A stretch of DNA of 64,000 bases from Nodosilinea sp. PGN35 (GTDB lineage: Bacteria; Cyanobacteriota; Cyanobacteriia; Phormidesmidales; Phormidesmidaceae): assembly GCF_029109325.1 (NCBI RefSeq), contig NZ_JAQKQJ010000009.1, positions 124,001 to 188,000 of the forward strand. Reading direction: 5' to 3'. The first letter of the stretch is position 1; each line of letters starts with the position of its first letter. A program made the position numbers and the translations under genes. Under the pieces are notes generated by a model, which saw only the letters and a list, made by a program, of their open reading frames with translations, did not search any database and was not told the DNA's origin. Below, piece after piece: positions 35,845 through 45,653 of the stretch.

Positions 35845-38502
35845 CTAGCCGCTAGAGCCACAGAGCAGCTCAGCCAGCGCCTGACCCAGCTGCTTGAGGT
35901 CGATGGGTTTGCACAGGTGGCGCTGAAATCCGGCGGCCAGGGAGCGATCGCGACTTTGGGCATCGACGTAGGCGGTAAGGGCGATCGCCGGAGTTTTGCC
36001 CCCCGCCTCAGCGGGCTGCTGCCGCAGGGTTTGAAGCAGCATGAAGCCATCTTGATCGGGCATGCCCAGATCGCTGATCAGCACATCGGGCCGGTGCTGC
36101 TCCACCATCGCCAGGCCCGCCCTGGCGGAGACCGCCGTCAGCACCTCCATGCCGTAGTCTTCGAGCAGGGCCGTCAGCAGGTGCAGCGAATCGAGATCGT
36201 CATCGACCACCAGGGCGCGACGGCCCGCCAGGTCAACGGTGCCCAGGGGCCCAGCCTGGGACGACGGCGGGGCTGCCGCCCGAAGGGGCAGCCGTACCGT
36301 AAAGGTGGCCCCCTGACCGAGGCCGGGGCTGGTCACCGCCACTTCGCCGCCGTGCTGCTCGCTCAGGTAGCGCACGATCGCCAGCCCCAGCCCCAGGCCC
36401 CCAAAGGCGCGGGTGCTGCTGCTGTCGGCCTGGCGAAAGCGCTCAAACACGTGGGGCAAAAACTCGGGGCTAATGCCCTGGCCCGTATCGACCACCTCAA
36501 TCACGGCGTGGGTGGCCTCATGGCGCAGCCGCACCGTGACCGCACCGCCCTGGGGGGTAAACTTGATGGCGTTGGCGAGCAGATTCCACACGATCTGCTG
36601 GAGACGGCTGGGGTCGCCCGCCACGGTGCCGGGGGCAGCGTCAAACTCGGTGTGCAGCGTGATGCCCTTGGCCACCGCCGAGAGCCGCACCGTCTCCAGG
36701 GCGGCGTCGATCACCTCCCCCAGGCTGACATTTTTAATATCGAGCAGCAGCTTGCCCCGCAGAATCCGCGACACATCCAGCAGGTCTTCGATCAGCTCCG
36801 CCTGAATTTTGGCGTTGCGCTCGATGGTTTCGAGGGCCTGGGCGCGGGTGGGCTCGTCGAGGGGGCGCGATCGCAGCAGCGACACCCAGCCCAAAATCGG
36901 ATTCAGGGGCGTGCGCAGCTCGTGGGAGAGCATCGCCAAAAATTCGTCCTTAATCCGGTTGGCCGACTCGGCCTCTTCGCGGGCCTCACGCTCCAGGGCC
37001 AGGGCGCGATCGCGCTCCTCCAGGGCCACCTTCTGGTCGTGGATATCCGTAGACGAGCCAAACCACCGCAGTACCTCCCCCTGCTCATCCCGCAAAGGGA
37101 ACGCCCGCACCAGATGCCAGCGGTACTGGCCATCGGCGGCCCGCAGCGGCCGCGCCTCCAGGGTCAGCGGCAGCCCCTGGTGCAGCGCCTCGGCCCAGGC
37201 GGTCTGGCAGCGATCGCGATCCTCCGGGTGCAGCACCGCTAGCCACCCTCTGGCAAAACTCGCCGCCGGGTCGAGCCCGGTGTAGTCGTACCAGCGCTGG
37301 TTGCAGTACTCCAGCTGGCCGTCGGGCAGAGCCGTCCAAAACATCTGCGGCATGGAGTTGGCCAGGGTGCGAAAGTGCAGCTCGCTCTTGCGCAAAGCCG
37401 CCTCCGCCTGCTTTTGCTCCGTCACGTCGTAGCTGATTTCTAAAATGGCGTCGGGCTCCCCCTCCCGAGTCGGCTGGAGGGTACAGCGGCTGTTGGTCAC
37501 AATCAAACGGCCATCGCGGGTGGTCTGGGTCAGCTCCCCCGCCCAGTGGCCGTCCTGCACGATCGCCTCGCGAATCGTCTCCATAGAATCTGGCAGCACG
37601 GTCTTGAGCAAGTCCGTGGCCGACCGCCCGATCGCCTCCGCCGCCGACCAGCCGTAGCGCCGCGTCGCCCCCTGGTTCCAGTAGGTAATAGTAGACGTCT
37701 CAAAGTCTTGAATAATAATGCTGTCGTTGGCCAGATCGAGCATCCGCATTTGCTGATAGAGCTGGTGCAGATATTTGCGGCGATCGGTCACATCCTGAAA
37801 ATAGATGGCCAGCCCGTTGGCCAGGGGATTGATATGCAGCTCAAACAGACGGTCAGGATTCACCACCCCCGGTGTTTCCACCACCAGCGCCTGGCGGGTG
37901 GTCATGGCCCGCTTAAAGGATTCCCCCATGGGGCTGCCTGCCAGATTGGGCAGCACCTCCCAGATCGATTGCCCCATCACCTCCTCCGGGGGGCGCTTCA
38001 GCAGGTACTGGGCCTGGGGGTTGACGTAGACAAAGCGCCACTGCAAATCGAGGGCGTAAAAGCCATCGGTAATACTCTCTAAAATGGCCGTCACCCACTG
38101 ATTGGTGTAGCCCAGAGTCGCCTCACTTTCCTGGAGCTTGAGCGAGCTGCGCTCCAGGTGCTGACGGGCGGTTTTCAGAGAACCGCACAGCAGGCTGAGC
38201 AAAATGCCCTGGGCAACAAATATAGTGAGTCGAACAGCCCCCGCAACCTCCAGAGCCAGACTGTACTGGGGCGACATAAAGAAATAGTCGCTCACCAGCG
38301 CCGACAGCGCTGTGGTCAGCACCCCGCACGCTACCCCACCCCCCCAGGAGGCGACAGTTATCGCCCCAAAAAACAGCAGAAAGGGGCTCATCGCCATATT
38401 GGCGACAGGGTGGAGCAGCTGCATGAGTAAGAGCGCTGCCGCTACGCTGAGAACCGCTAGACCATAGGTTTTAGGACGTAAGTAGACCAGGTGAACATTC
38501 AT
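35845..38502 (-). CDS. Membrane-bound hybrid histidine kinase with DUF4118 sensor
   Basis: An 885-residue protein. Residues 1-110 carry four hydrophobic helices in a DUF4118/KdpD-like arrangement (YGLAVLSVAAALLLMQLL, SPFLLFFGAITVASWGGG, ACGVLTTALSALVSDYFF, LTIFVAQGILLSLLCG). Three PAS domains follow (about 135-490). HisKA has His527 in MLSHELRTPLNPILGW. HATPase reads IVWNLLANAIKFTP, VDTGQGIS, GLGLGLAIV. A C-terminal receiver follows (ALVVDDDLDSLHLL, VLISDLGMPDQDGFM, HLCKPID). The last two modules closely resemble those of the convergent kinase, suggesting an ancestral duplication. Confidence 0.94.
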   Translation of the reverse strand: MNVHLVYLRPKTYGLAVLSVAAALLLMQLLHPVANMAMSPFLLFFGAITVASWGGGVACGVLTTALSALVSDYFFMSPQYSLALEVAGAVRLTIFVAQGILLSLLCGSLKTARQHLERSSLKLQESEATLGYTNQWVTAILESITDGFYALDLQWRFVYVNPQAQYLLKRPPEEVMGQSIWEVLPNLAGSPMGESFKRAMTTRQALVVETPGVVNPDRLFELHINPLANGLAIYFQDVTDRRKYLHQLYQQMRMLDLANDSIIIQDFETSTITYWNQGATRRYGWSAAEAIGRSATDLLKTVLPDSMETIREAIVQDGHWAGELTQTTRDGRLIVTNSRCTLQPTREGEPDAILEISYDVTEQKQAEAALRKSELHFRTLANSMPQMFWTALPDGQLEYCNQRWYDYTGLDPAASFARGWLAVLHPEDRDRCQTAWAEALHQGLPLTLEARPLRAADGQYRWHLVRAFPLRDEQGEVLRWFGSSTDIHDQKVALEERDRALALEREAREEAESANRIKDEFLAMLSHELRTPLNPILGWVSLLRSRPLDEPTRAQALETIERNAKIQAELIEDLLDVSRILRGKLLLDIKNVSLGEVIDAALETVRLSAVAKGITLHTEFDAAPGTVAGDPSRLQQIVWNLLANAIKFTPQGGAVTVRLRHEATHAVIEVVDTGQGISPEFLPHVFERFRQADSSSTRAFGGLGLGLAIVRYLSEQHGGEVAVTSPGLGQGATFTVRLPLRAAAPPSSQAGPLGTVDLAGRRALVVDDDLDSLHLLTALLEDYGMEVLTAVSARAGLAMVEQHRPDVLISDLGMPDQDGFMLLQTLRQQPAEAGGKTPAIALTAYVDAQSRDRSLAAGFQRHLCKPIDLKQLGQALAELLCGSSG

Positions 38503-39275
38503 AGCAGCCCACGGTAGAAGCCTTTGGAACGATACAGGGCTGCTCTCAGCCCACAGCTCACGCGCAAAAACCTCGAACCCAGCCCGCTTATTTTCCTCAA
38601 GACCTATCCAGACACAGATCTAGCTTGGGATGGCGAACCTCTCTAGTCATATATCCCTAGGCATAGATTAGGGGCTGGTGGAGCCCTCGCCTCCGGGGGT
38701 AAATTTCGGCACATTGGGTTCTACAACTCCGGCCCCTCTAGGGTTAGCGCCCCTGGGTTACCGAAAGTCGGCGGCGACAGCTCTCCGGGCATTCTCCTGG
38801 GCGGGTTCACCCCAGCGAAAGATAACCCTCCCGGTTTCGGCGGCTACAGTGGGGCCAGACTCTCTGTACAACCGGAATTCCTGCTGAAACTGGAAAAACC
38901 GGAAAAATTGGTCTGCAACTGGTCTGCAAAAATTCGGTCTTTAGATATTAATCTGCACCCGATCGGTTGCTGCTACCGGCTGGTTGAGACATTTGGTTGA
39001 GACATTTTCCGCACAACATATAAACGTTCAGGCGGTCAATGTCTTACCCAGGGTGACCTGTGGCCACAGGCTTTTTGAGGTCGTGGTTCTGGCTTTACGG
39101 CTGCCCGCAGGGTTCAAGAAATTCTGGCGAGATCTGCGCGTTCTCGCCAGGGCAGAAAGTTTACCCAAAAGTTTGTTCAGTATTGCCCTAGATGGGGTCT
39201 GTCGGCCCAGACTTATTACGTTTAGTTTTCTGCTGACGCTGCATTTTTGTTTTCCCAATTCCCCGGAGATTACCC
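38503..39275. other. Gene-free stretch with a 13-base tandem duplication
   Basis: No supportable gene. TGGTTGAGACATT occurs twice in tandem at 38981-39006. The minus strand at about 38760-38890 has a short open run (GRVIFRWGEPAQENARRAVA) without a start codon, possibly a gene remnant. Confidence 0.4.
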
Positions 39276-40136
39276 ATGACTATTACTCCCGATCAGGTTC
39301 CCGCTCAGCACCAGGAACGCACCCCGGCCCTGGAATCAGACATGGTGCCCCGGCCGCAGTACGACGACCCTAACTACAAGGGCAGCGGCAAACTGCAAGA
39401 CAAAGTTGCCCTGATTACGGGCGGAGACAGCGGCATTGGGCGCTCCGTGGCGGTGTACTACGCCAAGGAAGGAGCCGATGTGGCCATCGTCTACCTAGAT
39501 GAGCACGACGACGCCAGGGAGACCCAGCGGGCGGTGGCAGACTATGGCCGTCGCTGTCTGCTGATTCCTGGGGACATTCGCGGCGAGGAGTTTTGCCGCG
39601 AAGCCGTACAAAAAACCCTCGATGAATTTGGCCGCCTCGATATTTTGGTCAACAACGCGGCGGTGCAGTACCAGGAGCCCAGCCTCGACGACATCGATGC
39701 GGCCCGCCTGGGGGATGTGTTCGCCACCAACATCTTCTCAATGTTTTACTTTGCCAAGGCGGCCACTCCCCACATGAAGCCGGGTAGCTCCATGATCAAC
39801 ACCACGTCGGTCAACGCCTACAAGGGCAACCCGAGCCTGCTGAGCTATTCCACCACCAAGGGGGCAATTTTGGCCTTTACCCGCTCCATCGCTGGGCCGA
39901 TGCTGGAGAAGGGCATTCGCGTCAACGGCGTTGCCCCCGGCCCGATCTGGACACCGTTTATCCCCGACGCCTTCGATGGGGACGATGTCTCGAACTTTGG
40001 CAAGCAGGTGCCCATGCAGCGCGCCGGGCAGCCCAAGGAGGTAGCCCCTAGCTTTGTCTTTTTGGCCTCTGACGATGCCTCCTATATGGCGGGTCAGGTG
40101 CTACACCCCAACGGCGGTGTCGTGGTCAACGCCTAA
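39276..40136 (+). CDS. NAD(P)-dependent short-chain dehydrogenase/reductase, stress-protein-39-like
   Basis: A 286-residue SDR with the N-terminal extension of the YghA/GSP39 subgroup (RPQYDDPNYKGSGKLQDKVA). Nucleotide-binding motif ITGGDSGIGRSVAVYYAKEG. NNAAVQY is the NNAG-like strand motif. Catalytic Ser is in INTTSVNAYKG, with Tyr and Lys in SYSTTKGAI (Y-xxx-K). The C-terminus YMAGQVLHPNGGVVVNA is typical. Substrate not predictable. The P450 peroxygenase gene follows after 99 bases, so the dehydrogenase might act on its product. That is inference. Confidence 0.9.
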   Translation: MTITPDQVPAQHQERTPALESDMVPRPQYDDPNYKGSGKLQDKVALITGGDSGIGRSVAVYYAKEGADVAIVYLDEHDDARETQRAVADYGRRCLLIPGDIRGEEFCREAVQKTLDEFGRLDILVNNAAVQYQEPSLDDIDAARLGDVFATNIFSMFYFAKAATPHMKPGSSMINTTSVNAYKGNPSLLSYSTTKGAILAFTRSIAGPMLEKGIRVNGVAPGPIWTPFIPDAFDGDDVSNFGKQVPMQRAGQPKEVAPSFVFLASDDASYMAGQVLHPNGGVVVNA

Positions 40137-40154
40137 CTGCGGCGGTGCCCTGAC

Positions 40155-40200
40155 CAGACCGCTGCCCAGACCGCTGCCCAGACTGCTGCCCAGACTGCTG
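40155..40200. repeat. 12-base tandem repeat (CAGACCGCTGCC)
   Basis: Two exact units CAGACCGCTGCC, then CAGACTGCTGCC and a partial CAGACTGCTG, in the SDR-P450 spacer. Confidence 0.8.
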
Positions 40201-40235
40201 AATCGATCGATATTGCTCCCCCAGAGGTTAACGCT

Positions 40236-41498
40236 ATGGCCAACATTCCCACCGAACCGGTGCTCGACAGCACGCTGGGACTGCTGCGCGACGGCTACCA
40301 GTTCATTGGCAGGCGGTGCGATCGCCTCCAGAGCGACATTTTTCAAACCCGTCTGCGGCTTGAAAAGACCATCTGCATGCGGGGGGCCGCCGCCGCCGAG
40401 GTGTTCTACGACCCCGAGAAGTTTTCTCGCCAAAACGCCGCCCCCAAACGGGTGCAAAAGACCCTGGTGGGGGAGGGCGGAGTGCAGGGGCTAGACGGGG
40501 CCGCCCATCGCCAGCGCAAGCAGATCTTTATGGCGCTGATGACCCCAGAGCGCTTGCAGCAGCTCAGCGATCTCACCCTGCACCACTGCCGTCAGTACGC
40601 TCAGCGCTGGCAGGGGCAGCCCCAGGTGGTGCTGTTTGAGCAGGTCAACGAAATTCTCTGCCGGGCCGTCTGCGCCTGGTCGGGGGTGCCCCTGGCCGAG
40701 GCGGAGGTGGCCCAGCGCACCCTGGAGCTGGCCGCCATGATCGACGGCGTGGGCAATTTGGGGTTCAGGTACGTGCAGGGGGTACAGGCTCGCAAGCGGG
40801 TTGAGGCCTGGATTGCAGCGGTGATTGAGCAGGTGCGGGCCAGCCAGCTGTCTGCCCCTGACAAGACCGCGATCGCCGCCTTTGCCCACCACCGCGATGA
40901 CCAGGGCCGTCTGCTCGACACCCACGCCGCCGCCGTCGATGTGATCAATGTACTGCGTCCCACCGTAGCCATCGGTCGCTATATCGTTTTTGCCGCCCTG
41001 GCGCTGCATCAGCATCCCGACTGTTACCTAAAACTCAAAGCCAATGAAGACAACTACCGCACCCTATTTGTTCAAGAAGTCCGCCGATTCTACCCCTTCT
41101 TTCCCTTTGCCGCAGCGCGGATCAAAGAAGAGTTTGATTGGCAAGAGTATCACTTTCCTAAAAATACTCTGGTATTGCTAGATCTCTACGGCACCAACCA
41201 CGACAGCGATCGCTGGCAAGAGCCCGAAAAATTTTGGCCAGAGCGCTTCAGTCACTGGTCTGAAAACGCCTTTGATTTTATCCCCCAGGGCGGCGGCGAC
41301 TACCAGAAAAACCATCGCTGTGCGGGGGAATGGTTGACCATTAAACTCATGGATCAGGTGCTAGATTTTTTGGTCAACGAGCTTGAGTACGATGTTCCAC
41401 CCCAGCAGCTAGAGGTCAAACTGTCAAGGATGCCGACTATTCCAGCCAGCGGTTTTATCATCAACAATGTCAAGCTCAATACTGAAGCCCAGTACTGA
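40236..41498 (+). CDS. CYP152-family cytochrome P450 (H2O2-dependent fatty-acid peroxygenase)
   Basis: A 420-residue P450 that should use hydrogen peroxide rather than an NADPH reductase. Haem ligand Cys362 is in GGGDYQKNHRCAGEWLTIKL, the CYP152 form of the haem loop. Helix I has Arg241-Pro242 (LRPTVAIGRY) in place of the usual acid-alcohol pair. This is the CYP152 hallmark that salt-bridges the fatty-acid carboxylate. Gln84 (GVQGLDGAAHRQRK) stands where OleT decarboxylase has His85 and P450-BSbeta has Gln85. Hydroxylation at the alpha/beta carbon is therefore more likely than alkene formation. Family confident, product inferred. Confidence 0.92.
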   Translation: MANIPTEPVLDSTLGLLRDGYQFIGRRCDRLQSDIFQTRLRLEKTICMRGAAAAEVFYDPEKFSRQNAAPKRVQKTLVGEGGVQGLDGAAHRQRKQIFMALMTPERLQQLSDLTLHHCRQYAQRWQGQPQVVLFEQVNEILCRAVCAWSGVPLAEAEVAQRTLELAAMIDGVGNLGFRYVQGVQARKRVEAWIAAVIEQVRASQLSAPDKTAIAAFAHHRDDQGRLLDTHAAAVDVINVLRPTVAIGRYIVFAALALHQHPDCYLKLKANEDNYRTLFVQEVRRFYPFFPFAAARIKEEFDWQEYHFPKNTLVLLDLYGTNHDSDRWQEPEKFWPERFSHWSENAFDFIPQGGGDYQKNHRCAGEWLTIKLMDQVLDFLVNELEYDVPPQQLEVKLSRMPTIPASGFIINNVKLNTEAQY

Positions 41499-41544
41499 CT
41501 GGCCGAATGGCCGAACGGTGGCCAGCTTTTTCTAGATGAACGCG

Positions 41545-41560
41545 CAAACGTTTGAACGTT
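41545..41560. repeat. AACGTT-type palindrome, site 6
   Basis: CAAACGTTTGAACGTT contains the perfect palindrome CAAACGTTTG; 46 bases after the P450 stop. The rest of 41499-41891 shows no gene. Confidence 0.65.
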
Positions 41561-41891
41561 TTGGAGGTTTTTGGTCTCCTAGCCAGCGTGACTATGGCTA
41601 TATCTATCGCAAGACTTTTGTAGCTCCGTCAAAAGACTGTTTCTCCCTCCGTGGCGGCACCCTATGATTGACAGCGCGATGGATACTAAGCTATAGCCGC
41701 CCAGGCTAGGACAGAGCCACTATTTCCGCACAGGCGGGAACCGATTAGCTCGTAACTACTCTCGAATGACTTGCCATTTTTAGGGGAAGGACAGAGAGAA
41801 ATTGCTGTCAGCAAAACGTCCTAGCAACATTGGCTGTGGCCATAGCGTCTATTCCAGCTTTTGTTGACCGTTTTTGCTTCAAAGGATGAGC

Positions 41892-43157
41892 ATGGAAGGT
41901 GATTGCTTGGCAGCCATTCTCAATTTTTCGCTGAAAGAGGAAAATTGCGGTACGGGTCAGCCCGTTCCAGTTCTAATTGCCCCGCCGCCGCTGCCGCACA
42001 CTCAAGTTTCTGTGATTGTGCCGGTGCGCAACGAGGCCGATACCCTAGCTGAAACGCTGCTGGCCCTGGCAAACCAGGTCGATTTTGCAGACCACCCGCT
42101 CGACTTCAAGGGCTACGAGGTGCTGGTATTTGCCAACAACTGCACCGACGACTCGGCGGCGATCGCCCGCCGCTTTGCCCAGCAGCATCCGCGATTTCAG
42201 CTGCACGTGGTTGAGCAAACGCTGCCCGAGGGGGAGGCCCACATTGGGCGAGTGCGCCGGATGCTTATGGATGAGGCCCACCGACGGTTGACCTGGCTGG
42301 GAGCCCAGCCGGGCATCATTGCCTCCACCGATGGCGATAGCCGAGTCGATCGCCGCTGGATTGCCGCCATTCTGTACGAAATTGCCTGCGGAGCCGACGC
42401 CGTGGGCGGGCGCACCGTCACCGACCGAGCCGAACGGGCGGCCCTGGACAAGGCGACCAAAGCCGCCTACCTGCGGTTTGTGGGCTATCGCTACTTGATC
42501 AAGCAGCTCGAAGACTGCCTCGACCCCGATCCCTTTGATCGAGCGCCCCACCACTACCAGTTTTTTGGGGCCAACTTTGCTGTCACCCACACCATGTATG
42601 CCCAGGCGGGCGGCATGCCCCTGGTACAAACTTCGGAAGATGTGGCGTTTTACCGGGCCGTGGTCAAGCTGGGGGCGAAGGTGCGCCACAGCATGCTGAT
42701 GCGGGTGACCACCTCAGCTCGCCCCCAGGGCCGCGCCCCGCTGGGCCTGGCCGATCGCCTCAGTCAGTTTCAGGTGCTGGGGCAGCGCCAGGAGTCGTTT
42801 TTAGTGGAGTCGGCGGCGGCGGTGGAGGCCAAACTGCTGGCCCGGCACCACCTGCGCCGCTACTGGATGCAGGCAGCTAGCGCTCCGCCCCGGCCCGCCC
42901 TGGCCTCCCAGCGGTTGACCCAGCTAGCTGGCTGGCTGGCGGTGCCCCTGGCCGACCTGCACCAGGCGATCGAGCAGTCGGTAACCGTTGGGGAACTGTT
43001 TCAGCAGGTTGAGCAGCACCAGCAGACCCTGGGCGCATGGCAGCAGCGGTGGGCAGCGGTACCCATTGAGGTGGCGATCGCCGACCTGCGACTGCGCCTC
43101 AACCAGCGGCGCAGTCGGGGCCCCCGCGGCAAACTCCGCCCGGCGGCGGGGTGCTAG
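41892..43157 (+). CDS. Family-2-type glycosyltransferase
   Basis: About 421 residues from ATG 41892 (AAAGGA at 41881-41886); the ATG at 41886 is the alternative. GT-A fold: VSVIVPVRNEADTLAETLLA nucleotide-binding start, VLVFANNCTDDSAAIARRFA, and the DxD-like STDGDSRVD for metal and sugar nucleotide. The acceptor region has FFGANFAVTHTMY and TSEDVAFYRAV. The last 120 residues are a helical, Gln/Arg-rich extension without a membrane segment. Donor and acceptor unknown. Its stop overlaps by four bases the tail of the convergent membrane-fusion gene. Confidence 0.85.
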   Translation: MEGDCLAAILNFSLKEENCGTGQPVPVLIAPPPLPHTQVSVIVPVRNEADTLAETLLALANQVDFADHPLDFKGYEVLVFANNCTDDSAAIARRFAQQHPRFQLHVVEQTLPEGEAHIGRVRRMLMDEAHRRLTWLGAQPGIIASTDGDSRVDRRWIAAILYEIACGADAVGGRTVTDRAERAALDKATKAAYLRFVGYRYLIKQLEDCLDPDPFDRAPHHYQFFGANFAVTHTMYAQAGGMPLVQTSEDVAFYRAVVKLGAKVRHSMLMRVTTSARPQGRAPLGLADRLSQFQVLGQRQESFLVESAAAVEAKLLARHHLRRYWMQAASAPPRPALASQRLTQLAGWLAVPLADLHQAIEQSVTVGELFQQVEQHQQTLGAWQQRWAAVPIEVAIADLRLRLNQRRSRGPRGKLRPAAGC

Positions 43158-44542
43158 GGCAGGCCTCGGGGCGGGGCGGCGGGGGCGGTCTCGACGGTCA
43201 TACCGGCTGCGAGGGGCCGATCGGGCGGCAGGTTGACAATCACGGTGTCGGTGTCGTTTAGACCAGAAACAATTTCGACCGCCTCCAGGGTGTCGAGGCC
43301 GGTGGTGACGGGGCGCTTTTGGAGGCGGCTGTGGGCATCGATCACCCAGACAAAGGTTTCGCCACCCTCCTGCTGAATGGCGGTGGTGGGCAGGGCCAGG
43401 ACGTTCTCTCGCTGCACCAGAATGACTTCGACGCTGACCGAGCCGCCGGGGATGAGGACACCGCTGGGGCGATCGAGCTGGGCGATGGCCTTGACCATGG
43501 CCTGGGAGCCGCCGCCGCCGTCGCCGCCGGCAGCGATCGCCTGGGGGGCAATACTGACCACTCGGCCCGTGTAGTTGGCGGCGTTGGGGCCGATAACGCT
43601 GACCCGCACGGGCATGTTGACGGAGACTTTGTTGGCGTCGAGGGTCATAAGGTCAAACAGCACCACCTCCTGGGTGGGGTCACCGATGGTGAGCAGGGTG
43701 CCCTCGCTCTGCACGCCGTCGCCGGGCTGCACGTCGATGTTGAGCACCACGGCGTCGAAGGGGGCAACGATGGCATTGTCGGCGATGCGGGCGCGAATGT
43801 TGGCCAGGCTGGCCTGGTTTTGGCGAATTTCTAGCTCGGAGCGCTGGATGTCAACCTCGGCCCCCCGCAGCTCTGACTGGGCGGCTTCTAGGGCGTCGCG
43901 ATCGCGGTTGTACTCATCCTCCGAGATAAAGCCCTGATCGACCAGCGATCGCGATTCAGCCAGCCGCTCCTCGGCTCGCCGCACGGTGCGCTGGCGGTCT
44001 TGCAGCACCTCCCCCTGGCGCTGGCGCTGAAGTCTGAGAATTTCGGTCTGAATTTGGGCGTCGTCGAGCTGCTGCTCCAGGCCGCGATCGCGCAGCCGCA
44101 GCAGCACGGTACCCCGCTCCACCCGCTGGCGCTCTTCCACCAGCACCGCCTCCACGGTGACATCCCCCGGCGCTTTGAGAGTTTGCTGATTGCCCAGACT
44201 CATAGTGCCGGAGGCATCGACCCGGTTTTCGAGGGTGTCGCGGCTGGGGGTCTCGGTGGCAACAACTACGGGGTCTACGCTGCGGCGCTGCCAGGTGCGG
44301 TAGCCCAACCAGCCCCCTGCGCCCAGCAAAATCACCAGGCCCGAGGCCACTATCCATTTCAGGCCGGGGCGGGTTTTGGCCTGAGCGCCGTCGTCGAAGT
44401 CATCGTCGAACAGGCCGGAGCCGAGGGGTAGCGAGCCCCCCGCCGCCGCCGTTGACCCCAGCGGGGGAGGGTCGGCATCCGATGGCGTACGGGGGCGGGA
44501 AAAGGTATCGGGGTGGGGTTCGGGCGGCACGGAGCATTCCAA
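43154..44542 (-). CDS. Membrane fusion protein of an ABC exporter (HlyD/MacA type)
   Basis: A 462-residue periplasmic adaptor. A cytoplasmic Pro/Asp-rich N-terminus of about 62 residues precedes one membrane helix ([20 protein letters not shown]). The lipoyl half-motifs ([20 protein letters not shown] and [20 protein letters not shown]) flank a long alpha-hairpin (QILEIRxx-type coiled coil, residues 145-255). Beta-barrel and C-terminal domains follow, with [19 protein letters not shown] Gly-rich loop ([11 protein letters not shown]) interrupts the barrel. The ABC ATPase gene lies 24 bases upstream, so the two form an operon. No permease or outer-membrane channel is present in the window. Confidence 0.9.
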   Translation of the reverse strand: MECSVPPEPHPDTFSRPRTPSDADPPPLGSTAAAGGSLPLGSGLFDDDFDDGAQAKTRPGLKWIVASGLVILLGAGGWLGYRTWQRRSVDPVVVATETPSRDTLENRVDASGTMSLGNQQTLKAPGDVTVEAVLVEERQRVERGTVLLRLRDRGLEQQLDDAQIQTEILRLQRQRQGEVLQDRQRTVRRAEERLAESRSLVDQGFISEDEYNRDRDALEAAQSELRGAEVDIQRSELEIRQNQASLANIRARIADNAIVAPFDAVVLNIDVQPGDGVQSEGTLLTIGDPTQEVVLFDLMTLDANKVSVNMPVRVSVIGPNAANYTGRVVSIAPQAIAAGGDGGGGSQAMVKAIAQLDRPSGVLIPGGSVSVEVILVQRENVLALPTTAIQQEGGETFVWVIDAHSRLQKRPVTTGLDTLEAVEIVSGLNDTDTVIVNLPPDRPLAAGMTVETAPAAPPRGLP

Positions 44543-44566
44543 ACAAAGGGCGGCCAGCGGCAGAAT

Positions 44567-45304
44567 CTACAGGGGGGCCAGGTGGCCCAGGTCGGCGGGG
44601 CTGAGGTGGGGGTTAGTCACCCTGCCATCGCTCATCATAATAATCCGCTGGCTGTGGCGGGCCACCTCGTGGGAGTGGGTCACCATGACGATGGTAATGC
44701 CCCGCTGGTGCAGGGCCGCAAAAATGCCCAGCACCTCGGTAGCCGACTGGGAGTCGAGCGCCCCGGTGGGCTCGTCGGCCAGCAGTAGCACCGGCTGGTT
44801 GACAATGGCGCGGGCAATGGCGACCCGCTGCTGCTGCCCGCCTGAGAGCTGGGCGGGGCGCTTGTCCATGCGGTTGGCCAGACCCATGTGGGTGAGGGCC
44901 GCCGCCGCCCGCCGCCGCCGCACCGATCGCCCCAGCCCGGCGTACATCATTGGCAAAATCACGTTCTCGAGGGCGGTGAGGTTGGGCAGCAGCTCGTAGC
45001 GCTGAAAGATAAAGCCAATCTTGCGGTTGCGCAGGCGGGTCAGCCGAGTTTTATCGACGGTTGAGACATCCGTGCCGTCGAGAAAGTACCGCCCGCTGGT
45101 GGGGCGATCGAGACAGCCAATAATATTCATCAGAGTCGATTTGCCCGAGCCCGACTGGCCCATAATGGCGCAGTACTCACCGGGGGCAATGGTGAGGTGG
45201 ATGCGATCGCAGGCCCGCACCGCCGCCTCGCCGCTGCCAAACACCCGCGACACCTGCTCCATGGCGATGACGGCGGTGGGTGAGGGAGAGGGCGTAGGAG
45301 ACAT
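44567..45304 (-). CDS. ABC transporter ATP-binding protein, MacB/LolD type
   Basis: A 245-residue ATPase with Walker [10 protein letters not shown], signature [14 protein letters not shown], Walker [14 protein letters not shown] and H-loop VTHSHEVA. The early segment [24 protein letters not shown] is diagnostic for the MacB/LolD subfamily. A basic insert ([13 protein letters not shown]) follows the Q-loop. Translation may start at [10 protein letters not shown] or at the internal MEQVSRVFG. Downstream is its membrane fusion protein. The FtsX-like permease that normally accompanies this type is not adjacent. Confidence 0.92.
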   Translation of the reverse strand: MSPTPSPSPTAVIAMEQVSRVFGSGEAAVRACDRIHLTIAPGEYCAIMGQSGSGKSTLMNIIGCLDRPTSGRYFLDGTDVSTVDKTRLTRLRNRKIGFIFQRYELLPNLTALENVILPMMYAGLGRSVRRRRAAAALTHMGLANRMDKRPAQLSGGQQQRVAIARAIVNQPVLLLADEPTGALDSQSATEVLGIFAALHQRGITIVMVTHSHEVARHSQRIIMMSDGRVTNPHLSPADLGHLAPL

Positions 45305-45408
45305 GGGGCGATCGGTCGCAAGCTAGGGCGAGAGCGTTCCCTAGGTTTAGCAGATCCCAGCGGATGACACAAAGGCTGAAACCAAAGTAAAAAGAGACGG
45401 TCAAATCC

Positions 45409-45553
45409 CTAGTACTTGACCAAGCTGATTTTGACAGGGGCCAGCCGTTCTGGGTGCAGGGTGCAAGGTATACGGTCTACGGCTCGCCTTGACCCTGAAA
45501 CCGTAAACCGTATACCCCACTGCCCCGTCATCTTTAGCTTGACAGTCTACTAG
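45409..45553 (+). mobile_element. MITE-like element, copy 3 (145 bp, diverged)
   Basis: Ends CTAGTACTTGACCAAGCTGA and TTTAGCTTGACAGTCTACTAG. The interior shares ACGGTCTACGGCTCGCCTT with copies 1 and 2 and the same ACCGTAAACCGT inverted motif. Much more diverged, so older. Confidence 0.65.
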
Positions 45554-45653
45554 GGCTAATCGACCAAAACGGCGATCGCCGCCCCAGCGAGATCCATCTC
45601 TAGAGCGCCTGGCGACTCGCCTATAAGCCCGCCCGCTCCGGTAAAATTCTGGG

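Noticed and set aside
35818..37242. Plus-strand frame of 474 codons
   Set aside because: Shadow of the DUF4118 hybrid kinase; composition is Gly/Gln/His-rich without motifs.
38760..38890. Minus-strand run reading GRVIFRWGEPAQENARRAVA
   Set aside because: Coding-like but short, with no start codon and no family; at most a remnant.
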